From positions 3,036,001 to 3,100,000 of the forward strand of contig NZ_CP166625.1 in assembly GCF_041320595.1 (NCBI RefSeq): a DNA stretch of 64,000 nucleotides. The letters are read 5' to 3'. Below the pieces are notes generated by a model, which made no database searches, was not told the DNA's origin, and was given only the letters and a program-made list of their open reading frames with translations. Origin of the DNA: Pleomorphomonas sp. PLEO. GTDB taxonomy: Bacteria; Pseudomonadota; Alphaproteobacteria; Rhizobiales; Pleomorphomonadaceae. Shown here piece by piece: positions 16,788-27,459 of the stretch (positions within the stretch are counted from its first letter, which is position 1; the number at the start of each line of letters is the position of its first letter). The position numbers and the translations under genes were made by a program.

Positions 16788-18389
16788 ATGACCAACCACC
16801 GTATATTCCGCACATTGTCGGCGACGTTGATCGCCGGCTCGATGCTGGCGGTTCTGGCGACGCCGTCGCTGGCCGAGGTCGTCATCCGCCGCGGCAATGG
16901 CGGCGAACCGCAGACGCTGGATCAGGCGCACATCTCGATCGACGTCGAGGGCTTCATTGTCCGCGACATGTTCGAGGGCCTTACCATTTATGATCCGCAC
17001 GGCAAGGTCATCCCGGGCGCAGCCGAGAGCTGGAAATTGTCGGACGACGGTCTGGTCTACACCTTCAAGCTTCGCGACAACGCGAACTGGTCGGATGGCA
17101 AGCCGGTGACGGCAAAAGACTTCGTGTTTGCCTACCGTCGGATGGAGGATCCGAAGGAAGCCGCCGAATACGCCAACATTCTCTATCCGATCAAGAATGC
17201 CGAAGCGATCAATGGCGGTAAAGCCGCTGTCGACACGCTGGGCGTCAAGGCGATCGATGACAAGACCCTCGAGATCACGCTTGAGCGTTCGACCCCCTAC
17301 TTCATCGAGCTGCTGGCCCATTACGCCGCGCTGCCGGTGCCGAGCTGGGCTATCGAGAAGTTCGGCAGCGAGTGGATCAAGCCGGGCAACATCGTCTGCA
17401 ACGGCGCCTACTGCCTGACCGAGAACGTGCCCAACGATCATCTCACGACGGTCAAGAATCCCAAGTACTGGGATGCGGCCAGCGTCAAGATCGACAAGGT
17501 CATCTACAATCCGTCGGAAGATATGGCGACCACCGAGCGCATGTTCGAAGCCGGCGAGCTGGACGTCGTCTATAATTTCCAGACCGACCAGAAGAAGTTC
17601 CTCGAGGGCAAGCTCGGCAAGGACCAGGTTCTGGCCGCGCCCGACCTTTCTTCCTATTATTACGTCCTCGATACGCGCAAGCCGCCGTTCGACGACGTTC
17701 GCGTCCGTCAGGCCTTCTCGATGGCCGTCGATCGCGACTTCCTGTCGGAGAAGATCTTCTCCGGCACGCAGCTGCCGGCCTACTCCTTCGTGCCGGAAGG
17801 CATTGTCGGCTATACGCCGGCCAAGCCCGAATGGTCCGAGCTCGATCAGCTCGACCGTGAGGACAAGGCCAAGGACCTGCTGAAGGAAGCTGGCTACGGC
17901 GAGGGCGGCAAGCCGCTTAAGGTCGACATCCGCTTCAACACCAACGAGAACCACAAGAAGGTGGCCACCGCCGTCGCCGACATGTGGAAGGCGCTGGGCG
18001 CCGAGGTGACCATTCAGAACCTCGACGTGAAGTCGCATTACGCCTACTTGCAGGAAGGCGGCTCGTTCGACGCGGCCCGTTGCGGTTGGCAGGCCGACTA
18101 TGCCGACCCGGAAAACTTCCTCAACCTGATGGTCAGCTCCAACAAGACCTTCAACTACGGTCACTACACGAATGCCAAGTTCGACGAGCTGATGAAGGGC
18201 TCCTACGAGGAGCGCGATGCCGCCAAGCGTTTGCAGATGCTGCATGACGCCGAGCAGGTCGCCATGGACGAGCAGGGTGTCGTGCCGCTGATGGTGCATG
18301 CCTCCACCTGGCTCGTTTCAAACAAGGTCAAGGGCTTTGCGCTGAATGGCGTCAACGAGCACCTGACCAAGTTCCTGTCGCTTCAATGA
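16788..18389 (+). CDS. oppA: Oligopeptide ABC transporter substrate-binding protein
   Basis: A 533-residue periplasmic SBP_bac_5 protein with a signal peptide (cleavage near SLAEVV). The order of blocks is canonical: GGEPQTLDQA at the mature N-terminus, VIPGAAESW and FKLRDNANWSDG in lobe I, then a later FDDVRVRQAFSMAVDR. The GEPQTLDP-type start is characteristic of OppA rather than DppA. It begins a five-function operon with oppB, oppC and a fused ATPase. It is a useful reference for the permuted binding protein at 57.8-59.4 kb. Confidence 0.88.
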   Translation: MTNHRIFRTLSATLIAGSMLAVLATPSLAEVVIRRGNGGEPQTLDQAHISIDVEGFIVRDMFEGLTIYDPHGKVIPGAAESWKLSDDGLVYTFKLRDNANWSDGKPVTAKDFVFAYRRMEDPKEAAEYANILYPIKNAEAINGGKAAVDTLGVKAIDDKTLEITLERSTPYFIELLAHYAALPVPSWAIEKFGSEWIKPGNIVCNGAYCLTENVPNDHLTTVKNPKYWDAASVKIDKVIYNPSEDMATTERMFEAGELDVVYNFQTDQKKFLEGKLGKDQVLAAPDLSSYYYVLDTRKPPFDDVRVRQAFSMAVDRDFLSEKIFSGTQLPAYSFVPEGIVGYTPAKPEWSELDQLDREDKAKDLLKEAGYGEGGKPLKVDIRFNTNENHKKVATAVADMWKALGAEVTIQNLDVKSHYAYLQEGGSFDAARCGWQADYADPENFLNLMVSSNKTFNYGHYTNAKFDELMKGSYEERDAAKRLQMLHDAEQVAMDEQGVVPLMVHASTWLVSNKVKGFALNGVNEHLTKFLSLQ

Positions 18390-18404
18390 GATGATCGACG
18401 GCGT

Positions 18405-18437
18405 TCGCCCATTTCCCTCTGTCGGGGAAAAGGGCGA
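18405..18437 (+). other. Intercistronic stem-loop between oppA and oppB
   Basis: TCGCCC and GGGCGA pair around an inner TTCCC/GGGAA stem in the 180-base gap after oppA. It has no T run. Such hairpins usually protect the binding-protein mRNA from 3' decay or reduce read-through, which keeps SBP levels above the permeases; this role is inferred. Confidence 0.5.
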
Positions 18438-18569
18438 CGTTCCTGAGGGCGGCGCTTTCCCGTGAAGGGGAGGCGGCGCCCGTCGGACTATCCGGAATAT
18501 TCGTTGCCGGGTGCCCTTGGCCGACGGGTCGTTCTCGCCTTCCGTGACCAATCCAACGGGGACGGGTCC

Positions 18570-19493
18570 ATGTTACGTTTTGTCCTGCGACGGTTGATGT
18601 CGGCCCTGCCGACCATCTTCATCGTCGTCACAATGTCTTTCTTCCTGATGCGCGTTGCGCCGGGTGGTCCGTTCAACCTCGAACGCCCCTTGGAGCCGCA
18701 GACGCTCGAGAACCTCAAGCGCGCCTTCCTGCTCGATCAGCCGCTGGTGGTGCAGTACGGCCACTATCTGTGGAATCTCCTGCACGGCGACTTTGGTCCG
18801 AGCTTCATCTATCGCGATTTCACCGTGGCCCAGTTGATTGCCAACAGCCTGCCGTATTCGATGGTTCTCGGCTCGTGGGCGCTGCTTCTCGCGGTGTTTG
18901 GCGGTATTGCCATCGGTTCCTACGCGGCGCTCCGGCAAAACTCCTTCGTCGACTATGCCGTGATGAGCATTGCGAGCTTCGGTATCACCGTTCCGAATTT
19001 CGTGCTGGCGCCGATCCTGTCCTTCGTCTTCGCCGTGGTGCTGCATTGGCTGCCGGCCGGCGGCTGGGGCGACGGTGGCCCCGCTAATCTGCTGTTGCCG
19101 GTGATCTCGCTCGCGCTGCCGCAGCTTGCCGTGTTCGCGCGCATCACCCGCGGCTCGATGATCGAGACGCTGAGAGCCGACCACATCCGTACCGCCCGCG
19201 CCTACGGCCTGCCGACCCGTGTTGTGGTCGTCGTCCACGCCATGCGCGCCGCGCTGGTGCCGGCCGTCAGCTATCTCGGTCCGGTCGCTGCCGCCGTTCT
19301 GACCGGCTCGGTGGTGGTCGAGACGGTGTTCGGGCTGCCCGGTGTCGGTCGCTATTTCGTCCTCGGCGCCCTCAACCGCGACTACACGCTGGTGATGGGC
19401 ACCGTGGTGCTGATCTCGGTGTTCATCGTCGTGTTCAATCTTCTCGTCGACATTCTCTATGCCGTTCTCGATCCGAGGGTCCGTTATGAGTGA
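18570..19493 (+). CDS. oppB: Oligopeptide ABC transporter permease OppB
   Basis: A 307-residue inner-membrane permease with an N-terminal TM helix (MLRFVLRRLMSALPTIFIVV) and five further segments. The ATPase-docking EAA-type loop appears as RTARAYGLPTRVVV. The frame is open from 18462, but the ATG at 18570 gives the standard OppB N-terminus. It overlaps oppC by 8 bases. Confidence 0.9.
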   Translation: MLRFVLRRLMSALPTIFIVVTMSFFLMRVAPGGPFNLERPLEPQTLENLKRAFLLDQPLVVQYGHYLWNLLHGDFGPSFIYRDFTVAQLIANSLPYSMVLGSWALLLAVFGGIAIGSYAALRQNSFVDYAVMSIASFGITVPNFVLAPILSFVFAVVLHWLPAGGWGDGGPANLLLPVISLALPQLAVFARITRGSMIETLRADHIRTARAYGLPTRVVVVVHAMRAALVPAVSYLGPVAAAVLTGSVVVETVFGLPGVGRYFVLGALNRDYTLVMGTVVLISVFIVVFNLLVDILYAVLDPRVRYE

Positions 19494-20619
19494 GATGACG
19501 CAATCCCTCAGCGAGCCGGTGACCGCAGTGCGCGGCATCAGCTTGTGGGCCATGGCCCGCCATCGCTTCCTGCGCAACAAGGCGGCGATGGTCAGTCTCA
19601 TAGTGCTGATCGTCGTGGCGGTGTTCAGCTTCGGCGGCACCTGGGTCTATCCGCACAAGTATGATCAGATTTTCCCCTCTTACGTCGCCGTGCCACCGTC
19701 ACTCGGTCCCTATCCGCTCGAGGACACTCTGCATCAGGTGATGCAAACGGCCGTCGAACGCGCTCACCTTAGGCTCGACGCTTTCGATGCCGACGGCACG
19801 ACCTATACGGCGCGCATCAGCTCCGACAAGCCGATCGATGCCCGCGCTATGCGCTACCTCGACCGGCCGGATGAGTTCGACGCCTCCGAGATCACATCGA
19901 CGCTGGACGATGGCAAGACCATCGAGGTGAAAGGCAAGATCAACGGGGAATATTTCCCGGTCGGCACCGACCGCAACGGGCGTGACCTTCTGCCGCGCAT
20001 CATGGTTGGTGGGCAGGTCTCCCTCACCGTCGGTCTTCTTGCAACCTTCGTGTCGCTGATCATCGGGGTCACCTACGGTGCCGTGTCGGGCTATCTCGGA
20101 GGCCGCGTCGACAACGTGATGATGCGTTTCGTCGAGATCCTCTATTCGCTGCCGTTCATGTTCTTCGTGATCATGCTCGTCGTGTTCTTCGGTCGGCATT
20201 TCGTGCTGATCTTCGCGGCGATCGGCGCCATCGAGTGGCTGGACATGGCGCGTATCGTGCGCGGACAGACGCTGTCGCTGAAACGGCGCGAGTTCGTCGA
20301 GGCGGCGCATGCCATGGGCCTTTCCAACTGGCAGATCATCCGACGGCATGTCATTCCCAACACCATCGGCCCGGTCGTGGTGTTCGTCACCGTGCTAGTG
20401 CCGAAGGTCATCCTGCTCGAGAGCTTCCTCAGCTTCCTGGGCCTCGGTGTGCAGGAGCCGATGACCTCCTGGGGATCGCTGATCGCCGAGGGCACCACGG
20501 GCATGCAGGCGGTGCCGTGGCTGTTGATCTATCCGGCCATCTTCTTCGTGGTGACGCTGTTCGCCCTCAACTTCATCGGCGACGGTTTGCGCGACGCCCT
20601 TGATCCGAAGGACCGCTGA
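19486..20619 (+). CDS. oppC: Oligopeptide ABC transporter permease OppC, with long periplasmic insert
   Basis: A 377-residue permease, longer than the usual ~300 of OppC. Between TM1 (residues ~30-50) and the GTDRNGRDLL motif it carries an extra periplasmic stretch of about 100 residues rich in short beta-like segments. Downstream blocks are normal: the EAA-type loop EAAHAMGLSNWQIIRRHVIPN and the C-terminal LNFIGDGLRDALDPK. The start is the ATG overlapping the end of oppB. The long loop is known in a subset of OppC/YejE-like permeases. Confidence 0.88.
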   Translation: MSEMTQSLSEPVTAVRGISLWAMARHRFLRNKAAMVSLIVLIVVAVFSFGGTWVYPHKYDQIFPSYVAVPPSLGPYPLEDTLHQVMQTAVERAHLRLDAFDADGTTYTARISSDKPIDARAMRYLDRPDEFDASEITSTLDDGKTIEVKGKINGEYFPVGTDRNGRDLLPRIMVGGQVSLTVGLLATFVSLIIGVTYGAVSGYLGGRVDNVMMRFVEILYSLPFMFFVIMLVVFFGRHFVLIFAAIGAIEWLDMARIVRGQTLSLKRREFVEAAHAMGLSNWQIIRRHVIPNTIGPVVVFVTVLVPKVILLESFLSFLGLGVQEPMTSWGSLIAEGTTGMQAVPWLLIYPAIFFVVTLFALNFIGDGLRDALDPKDR

Positions 20620-20620
20620 C

Positions 20621-22213
<1,593 letters not shown>

Positions 22214-22239
22214 TGGTGGGCTGAGCACTCAAGAAGAGC

Positions 22240-22275
22240 GAAGGCCGGACACTGCGCCCGGCCTTCTGTGTTTTT
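22240..22275. terminator. Bidirectional terminator between opp operon and prfC
   Basis: A perfect 9-bp stem (GAAGGCCGG / CCGGCCTTC) with a 9-base loop is followed by TGTGTTTTT on the plus strand. It lies between two converging genes and can serve both. Confidence 0.75.
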
Positions 22276-22298
22276 GCATTCCGTTGCCGCTGGAGGGT

Positions 22299-23912
22299 TT
22301 ACGCTTCCACGGCTCGCGCCTGCGTTTCCTTGATGTCGGTGAAGAGAATCTTCGGCCATTTCTCTTTGATGTAGTTGAAGGCGTAGCCGGAGGTGGCCAG
22401 CAGCACCGGGTCGCCGTCGACGTCCTCGGCCATACCCGCGCGGTTGCCGTTCTGGAAGTCGATGACGTCCTGCTTTTCGCCGGCCAGCCAGCGCGCCATG
22501 TTGTACTGGCTGACCTCGAAGCCGACCTCCAGGCCGTATTCCTGTTCGAGCCGGCCCTGAAGCACGTCGAGCTGCAGGGCGCCGACAAAGCCGACCAACG
22601 CCGGCGAGCCGTCTACGGGGCGGAACACCTGCACGACGCCTTCCTCGGCAAGCTCCTGCAAGGCATGCTTCAGCTTCTTGGCCTTCATGGCGTCCTCCAG
22701 GCGGACGCGGCGCAGGATTTCCGGCGCAAAGCTCGGTACGCCGATGAAGGCAAGGTTTTCACCCTCGGTCAGCGTATCGCCGATCCTGAGCGTGCCATGG
22801 TTGGGAATGCCCACCACGTCGCCGGCCCAGGCCTCGTCGGCGATTTGGCGATCCTGGGCGAAGAAGAACTGCGGCGCGGTGAGGCCCATGGTCTTCTGCG
22901 TCCGGACGTGCTTGACCTTCATGCCACGCGTGAGTTTGCCCGAGCAGAGGCGGACGAAGGCGATACGGTCGCGGTGGTTGGGATCCATGTTCGCCTGGAT
23001 CTTGAAAACGAAGGCGCTCATCTTCGGCTCCTCCGCCTTGACGACGCGGCTCGAGGCCGCCTGATCGCGCGGGGGAGGGGCATAGGCGGCGAGGCCGTCC
23101 AGGATGTCCTTGATGCCGAAATTACGCAACGCCGAGCCCCAGAACACCGGCGTCAAGTGCCCCTCGCGGAAGGACTGGAGATCGAAGGCATTGGTGCCAT
23201 CGGCGGCCAGATCGATGCCTTCCCTGAGATCGGTCAGATAGCGTTCCTTAAGAAGCGCATCGAGCTGTTCGTCGCCGATCTCGTCGCGGTGATCGTCGCC
23301 CTTTTCGTTCATCAGACGAGTCTGGCGGCGCTTCAGGTCGTAGGTGCCGATGAACTCCTTGCCCGAGCCGACCGGCCAGGTGATCGGCGCCGTGTCGAGG
23401 GCCAGCGTCTTTTCGATCTCATCCAACGTTTCGAACGGATCGCGGGCCTCGCGATCGAGTTTGTTGACGAAGGTGACGATCGGGATGTCGCGCATGCGGC
23501 AGACCTCGAACAGCTTGCGCGTGCGGTCTTCGATGCCCTTGGCCGCGTCGATCACCATGATGGCGCTGTCGACGGCGGTCAGCGTTCGATAGGTATCCTC
23601 GGAGAAGTCCTCATGGCCTGGCGTGTCGAGGAGGTTGAAGACGTTGCCGCCATATTCGAAGGTCATCACCGAGGTGACGACGGAGATGCCGCGGTCGCGC
23701 TCGATCTTCATCCAGTCGGAACGGGTACGGCGGTTCTCGCCTCGGGCGCGCACCTGGCCGGCCATCTGGATGGCACCACCGAACAGCAACAGCTTTTCCG
23801 TCAGCGTCGTCTTGCCGGCGTCCGGATGCGAGATGATGGCGAAGGTACGCCGCCGCTCGATTTCGCGGTGAAGCCGCGCTTCGGCGGAGGAAGAGGATTC
23901 AAGGCTGCTCAT
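22299..23912 (-). CDS. prfC: Peptide chain release factor 3
   Basis: A 537-residue translational GTPase that recycles RF1/RF2 from the ribosome after peptide release. The G motifs are clear: HPDAGKTTLTEKLL (G1), DTPGHEDF (G3) and NKLD (G4). The RF3-specific HRRDEIGDEQ-like insert and C-terminal domain (VGFVGALQLDVL) are present. Length equals the family norm. It stands alone between a bidirectional terminator and a small unknown gene. Confidence 0.95.
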   Translation of the reverse strand: MSSLESSSSAEARLHREIERRRTFAIISHPDAGKTTLTEKLLLFGGAIQMAGQVRARGENRRTRSDWMKIERDRGISVVTSVMTFEYGGNVFNLLDTPGHEDFSEDTYRTLTAVDSAIMVIDAAKGIEDRTRKLFEVCRMRDIPIVTFVNKLDREARDPFETLDEIEKTLALDTAPITWPVGSGKEFIGTYDLKRRQTRLMNEKGDDHRDEIGDEQLDALLKERYLTDLREGIDLAADGTNAFDLQSFREGHLTPVFWGSALRNFGIKDILDGLAAYAPPPRDQAASSRVVKAEEPKMSAFVFKIQANMDPNHRDRIAFVRLCSGKLTRGMKVKHVRTQKTMGLTAPQFFFAQDRQIADEAWAGDVVGIPNHGTLRIGDTLTEGENLAFIGVPSFAPEILRRVRLEDAMKAKKLKHALQELAEEGVVQVFRPVDGSPALVGFVGALQLDVLQGRLEQEYGLEVGFEVSQYNMARWLAGEKQDVIDFQNGNRAGMAEDVDGDPVLLATSGYAFNYIKEKWPKILFTDIKETQARAVEA

Positions 23913-24045
23913 CTAGTGGTTCGGCTCCGACATTTGCGTCCCCGATGCAAGCCTCCGAGCAAATAACCATTCGCTCTACCAGGGTCTCGCGGCGGTCCCG
24001 GAAAGGCCGCCAAACCACAACGCGGCGGGGCGTTTGTCAACCGCT

Positions 24046-24447
24046 TCAGGCGATTTCTTCGTCATCTTCCGCCGCACGGGGCGGTGCGAGCAGGATGGTC
24101 TTCAAAAAGGCGTGGATGTCAGCCGTATCGAGCAGGTTTTCGACCTCCTTGCGGGAGCGGTCGCCAACCTGCTCGAGCAGCAGCCCGCGCGCCGTGTCGA
24201 CACGCCACACGAGGTCGCGCAGCGCCATGGTGGCGGTGCGGCTGGCGGCGGTCCAGTCGGTTGCCTCACCGACCAGCGCCCGGGCGACGCTGACGATCGC
24301 CGAATCGCGTGTGAGGTGGCAGCCCTCGCTCCCTGATGCCTCGACGCCGGCCAGCACGAGCTGCATCAGGCGCAGCAGGGCACCGCTGTCGTCGGGCGCT
24401 CCCGGCTCTTTCGGCGGGAGATCATGGGCAAAACTCGTCCACGGCAT
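24046..24447 (-). CDS. Conserved-looking hypothetical protein
   Basis: A soluble protein of about 133 residues with no recognised domain, no signal peptide and no TM helix. It is predominantly alpha-helical, with repeated amphipathic stretches (GALLRLMQLVLAGVEAS, SRTATMALRDLVWRVD) and an acidic C-terminal tail (AAEDDEEIA). The open frame runs to 24558, but the segment before the ATG at 24447 is low-complexity and basic. It might be co-transcribed with prfC downstream. Confidence 0.55.
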   Translation of the reverse strand: MPWTSFAHDLPPKEPGAPDDSGALLRLMQLVLAGVEASGSEGCHLTRDSAIVSVARALVGEATDWTAASRTATMALRDLVWRVDTARGLLLEQVGDRSRKEVENLLDTADIHAFLKTILLAPPRAAEDDEEIA

Positions 24448-24839
24448 CGGGGTGCAGCGTAGTCCATCATGGTGCGACTGAGGCGCGTCGCTATGGTTGT
24501 TTTGGGGCCGGCGCGCCTTACGGCGTCCAACATCTTGGCGCGATCGCGTAACCGGCATAGTGGCACGGAAAGGGGGGGAGCGTTAGGGCGCGGCGCGACT
24601 TTTGGGCGCAGCTTTCTTAATATACCCTAAAACTCCTCGCCAGAATTGACATTGGCAATAAATACGTTCGCGGGCAATCAGCCCGCAAAGCCGGCTCGGC
24701 GGCGCTCATCCGTTTCTCGGCTGCGTGGTGTTCCTGAAGCTTTGCCAACGCCTTGACACGGTGATTTCGATCGGGTACCAGAACGCCGCAGCCGACGAAG
24801 CGACGCTTCATCGCCGCCTCCGAACCGACGGAGTCCCGC
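24448..24839. other. Intergenic region upstream of tRNA-Gln
   Basis: A 392-base stretch without a convincing gene. It contains a short perfect hairpin (GCGGGC-AATCA-GCCCGC, 24670-24686). Short frames on the minus strand here lack family resemblance and ribosome-binding sites. The tRNA promoter should lie in the last ~60 bases, but no consensus pair is obvious. Confidence 0.4.
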
Positions 24840-24913
24840 TGGGGGATAATTTAACGGTAGAATGACGGACTCTGACTCCGTTCGTCTTGGTTCGAATCCA
24901 GGTCCCCCAGCCA
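24840..24913 (+). tRNA. tRNA-Gln (anticodon CTG)
   Basis: A full cloverleaf can be drawn by eye. The acceptor TGGGGGA pairs with TCCCCCA, the anticodon stem ACGGA/TCCGT closes the loop CTCTGAC with anticodon CTG at 24872-24874, and the T arm contains GGTTCGAATCC. The CCA end is encoded. It reads the CAG codon. Confidence 0.95.
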
Positions 24914-24981
24914 ATCTTCCTTGTGTAGTAAGATTCTTGTAGTCGTCTATAAAGGCGCGCTGTTGCTCGTCACGATTCCGG

Positions 24982-27459
24982 TTAGTCTGCGCGGTCGCGC
25001 AGCAGATTGGCAAGATCGAGCGGCTTGTTCAGCAGCTTGAGTCTGGCGCCGTAGCGCGTTCCAAACGGCGATACCTCGGGCAGGTGCCCCGAGACGACGA
25101 AAACGACAACATTCGAATCACTGGCGAGGGCACTTTCGGCGACCTGCCAACCCGCCGTCTCGTTGCCGAGATGCAGATCGGTGATCACCGCATCAAATCC
25201 CTGCTCGTCTGCGAGGCGACGTAGCGCCGCTCTCGCGTTGGCGCAGAGTTCGACCATTGCGCCGGCTCCGGACAGCAACCCCGACGATCGCTCGGCATCG
25301 GCGGGGTCATCCTCGACCAATAATATCCGGCGCCATGGGAGCGAGAGAGAGGACAGATCAACTGTCTTCTCCATAAGTGGGAGCGTTAGCCTTACGGTTG
25401 TGCCGGCTCCTTCCTCGGACTCGATCTGCACATCGCCATTGGATTGGCGAATGAATCCGTAGACCATCGCAAGGCCCAGACCGGTTCCCTTGCCGTCGCG
25501 CCTGGCGCTGAAAAAGGGCTCCATGGCGTGGGCCAGAACGCCCGGCGTCATGCCGCAGCCGGTGTCTTCTATGGTTATGATGGCATGCTGGCCATCAGGC
25601 GACGCGAGGGTGATGGTGATCCGGCCACTGTCCGGGATTGCCTGGGCGGCGTTGAGACAGAGGTTGATGATGGCACTTTCCAGTTGGCCGGCGTCAACGC
25701 GGACGAAAAGGGGTTGATCGGTGGGTTGAACGCTGAGAACGATATTATCTCGAAGAGTCAGATAGATAAGGTCTGTTAATCCCTCCACGAGCTCGTTGAG
25801 CTCGACAAGCTCGGGTTCGAGATGCTGACGGCGGGCGAAGGCAAGCAGTCGTTGGGTGAGCGAGGTGCCAAGTTCGATGGCGCTGGCGATCGAGTTGCGC
25901 AGTTCGCGGCTCCGCTCCGGCGATGCGCCCTCCAGCATGTGCGTGCTGCTGGAAATGGTCGAGAGTATGTTGCCGAAGTCGTGGGCCACCTCGCCGGAGA
26001 TCTTTGCGAGGCCTTCGATCCGCTGGATCTGCTGCATGCGATCCTGAAGCTGCCTTCGCTCGGTGGCGTCCGAGAACAGCGCGACGGTGCCGCCGGCAGG
26101 CAGGCTTCGGTCGCGACGCTCTATCGTGCGGCCGCCAGGATCGGTCAGTTCGGAATAGCCGGCGGCGGTTGAGATGGAGCGCCAGCCGTTGGTCTTGAGC
26201 AGGCGGTCGAGGTTGGCCGGTCTCGCAAGGCTGGAAAGGGGCAGGTCCAGCACCTCGGCCAAGCGGTCGTTGGTGGCCGTTATGCCACCTCCCGCGGCCA
26301 GCACCGCAACGCCGTCGGACATACCGCGCACCATGGTCTCATGCAGAGCCGTCTGGCGAACCCGTTGACGATGCGCCCGGTCAAGCCGTATCGCATTGGC
26401 TCGAAACACTCGAAAGGCCCTCAGCAGCTTGCCGATCTCGTCGCCTTTGCCAGAACCGCGGGGCAACGAACTTGAGCGGTCGCCAGCGGCAAGACGCATC
26501 ATGCCGTCGGCAATGGCTGACAGGTTGGCCGTGACGTAGCTGGCGACGAATTGCGCCGTGAACAGCGCAACGGCCGTGCTGACCCCCATGACGACGAGGA
26601 TCGTGCTCTTGGCGACCGAGATTACTGTGGTCGTACTGGACAGTTCGCTGGCGATCTCCTCCTTTGCCGTGGCGGTGACGGCGGCCGCGTAGGAACTGAC
26701 GATTTCGGCGCCGACGCGGATGCGCACCAGTGCGTTGGCAGCGGCGATGCGATGGGCAAGTTCCTGCCGACGCAGTTCGAACAGGCCGCTGTCGCCTTCG
26801 GCAAACGCGGTAAGTCTTTGACGCGCCTGACGGCTGGTGGTTGTTGCGGCGGATGGCAATCTCTGGGTCAGACCATAAAATTCTCGCTGGAACTCACCGA
26901 GGCCGATCAGATTTTCGGCTCGCCCTGCTCCGAGAAGGGCCGCCGCGATGCGTTGCAGTGTCAGCCACTCGCCACGTTCGTTGATGGATTGGTCCGTCAC
27001 GGCTGACAGGAGTGCAAGACCGCGCTCTTCGCGCGCCACTTCGGCATTGAGGCGTAGGATACGATCGAGCAGGGCGGATCGGGACTGGGTCGCGGCGAGC
27101 AGGTCGAACACGGCCTGGCGCATTTTCGCAAGATCGGTCGCGATCACAGGCTGGAGGTCGGGGCGATTCTCGATATTGGCGATCAGGCCGAGGATATGCT
27201 CGCCTTCCTGATGAACACGAAATCGGCTGTCGAGGGCCAGCAGAAACGGCATGCGCGTCGCCAAATCGGCTGCGTCGCTCGACAGGCGGAGCGCGTCGTC
27301 CACCTCTGCCAGCGTGCCGGTATTCAGCGTCTTGAGGCGGCTTTGTCCACCTTCGAGAGTAATCCAGGCAACCGCGCCGGCAAAGCAGGTCAACAAGGCG
27401 AGGATTGCCAAGGCGCCTTGCAATCGGGCGCGAACCGACAGGTTGGCTAGCGCTTTCAC
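24982..27459 (-). CDS. Hybrid sensor histidine kinase with C-terminal receiver
   Basis: An 825-residue membrane sensor. TM1 is at about 12-33, followed by a ~250-residue helical periplasmic sensor resembling TorS, TM2 near 285-310 and HAMP to ~360. A degenerate PAS-like segment leads to the HisKA domain with H493 in GEVAHDFGN. The HATPase_c domain has NLCLNAAQA, DTGCGM and KGTGLGL. A receiver domain with D761 (ITDLHL) ends the protein. It overlaps the response regulator gene by 4 bases and is probably its partner; its signal is unknown. Confidence 0.88.
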   Translation of the reverse strand: MKALANLSVRARLQGALAILALLTCFAGAVAWITLEGGQSRLKTLNTGTLAEVDDALRLSSDAADLATRMPFLLALDSRFRVHQEGEHILGLIANIENRPDLQPVIATDLAKMRQAVFDLLAATQSRSALLDRILRLNAEVAREERGLALLSAVTDQSINERGEWLTLQRIAAALLGAGRAENLIGLGEFQREFYGLTQRLPSAATTTSRQARQRLTAFAEGDSGLFELRRQELAHRIAAANALVRIRVGAEIVSSYAAAVTATAKEEIASELSSTTTVISVAKSTILVVMGVSTAVALFTAQFVASYVTANLSAIADGMMRLAAGDRSSSLPRGSGKGDEIGKLLRAFRVFRANAIRLDRAHRQRVRQTALHETMVRGMSDGVAVLAAGGGITATNDRLAEVLDLPLSSLARPANLDRLLKTNGWRSISTAAGYSELTDPGGRTIERRDRSLPAGGTVALFSDATERRQLQDRMQQIQRIEGLAKISGEVAHDFGNILSTISSSTHMLEGASPERSRELRNSIASAIELGTSLTQRLLAFARRQHLEPELVELNELVEGLTDLIYLTLRDNIVLSVQPTDQPLFVRVDAGQLESAIINLCLNAAQAIPDSGRITITLASPDGQHAIITIEDTGCGMTPGVLAHAMEPFFSARRDGKGTGLGLAMVYGFIRQSNGDVQIESEEGAGTTVRLTLPLMEKTVDLSSLSLPWRRILLVEDDPADAERSSGLLSGAGAMVELCANARAALRRLADEQGFDAVITDLHLGNETAGWQVAESALASDSNVVVFVVSGHLPEVSPFGTRYGARLKLLNKPLDLANLLRDRAD

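Noticed and set aside
16722-18299. 525-residue minus-strand frame
   Set aside because: Antisense of oppA, which has a signal peptide and conserved blocks.
22284-23966. 560-residue plus-strand frame
   Set aside because: Antisense of prfC, which has all GTPase motifs; long antisense frames are common at this GC content.
24678-25013. 111-residue minus-strand frame across the tRNA-Gln gene
   Set aside because: It is the antisense translation of the tRNA (the GGPGFEPRRTESESVILPLNYPP-type artefact often misannotated); there is no ribosome-binding site or family.
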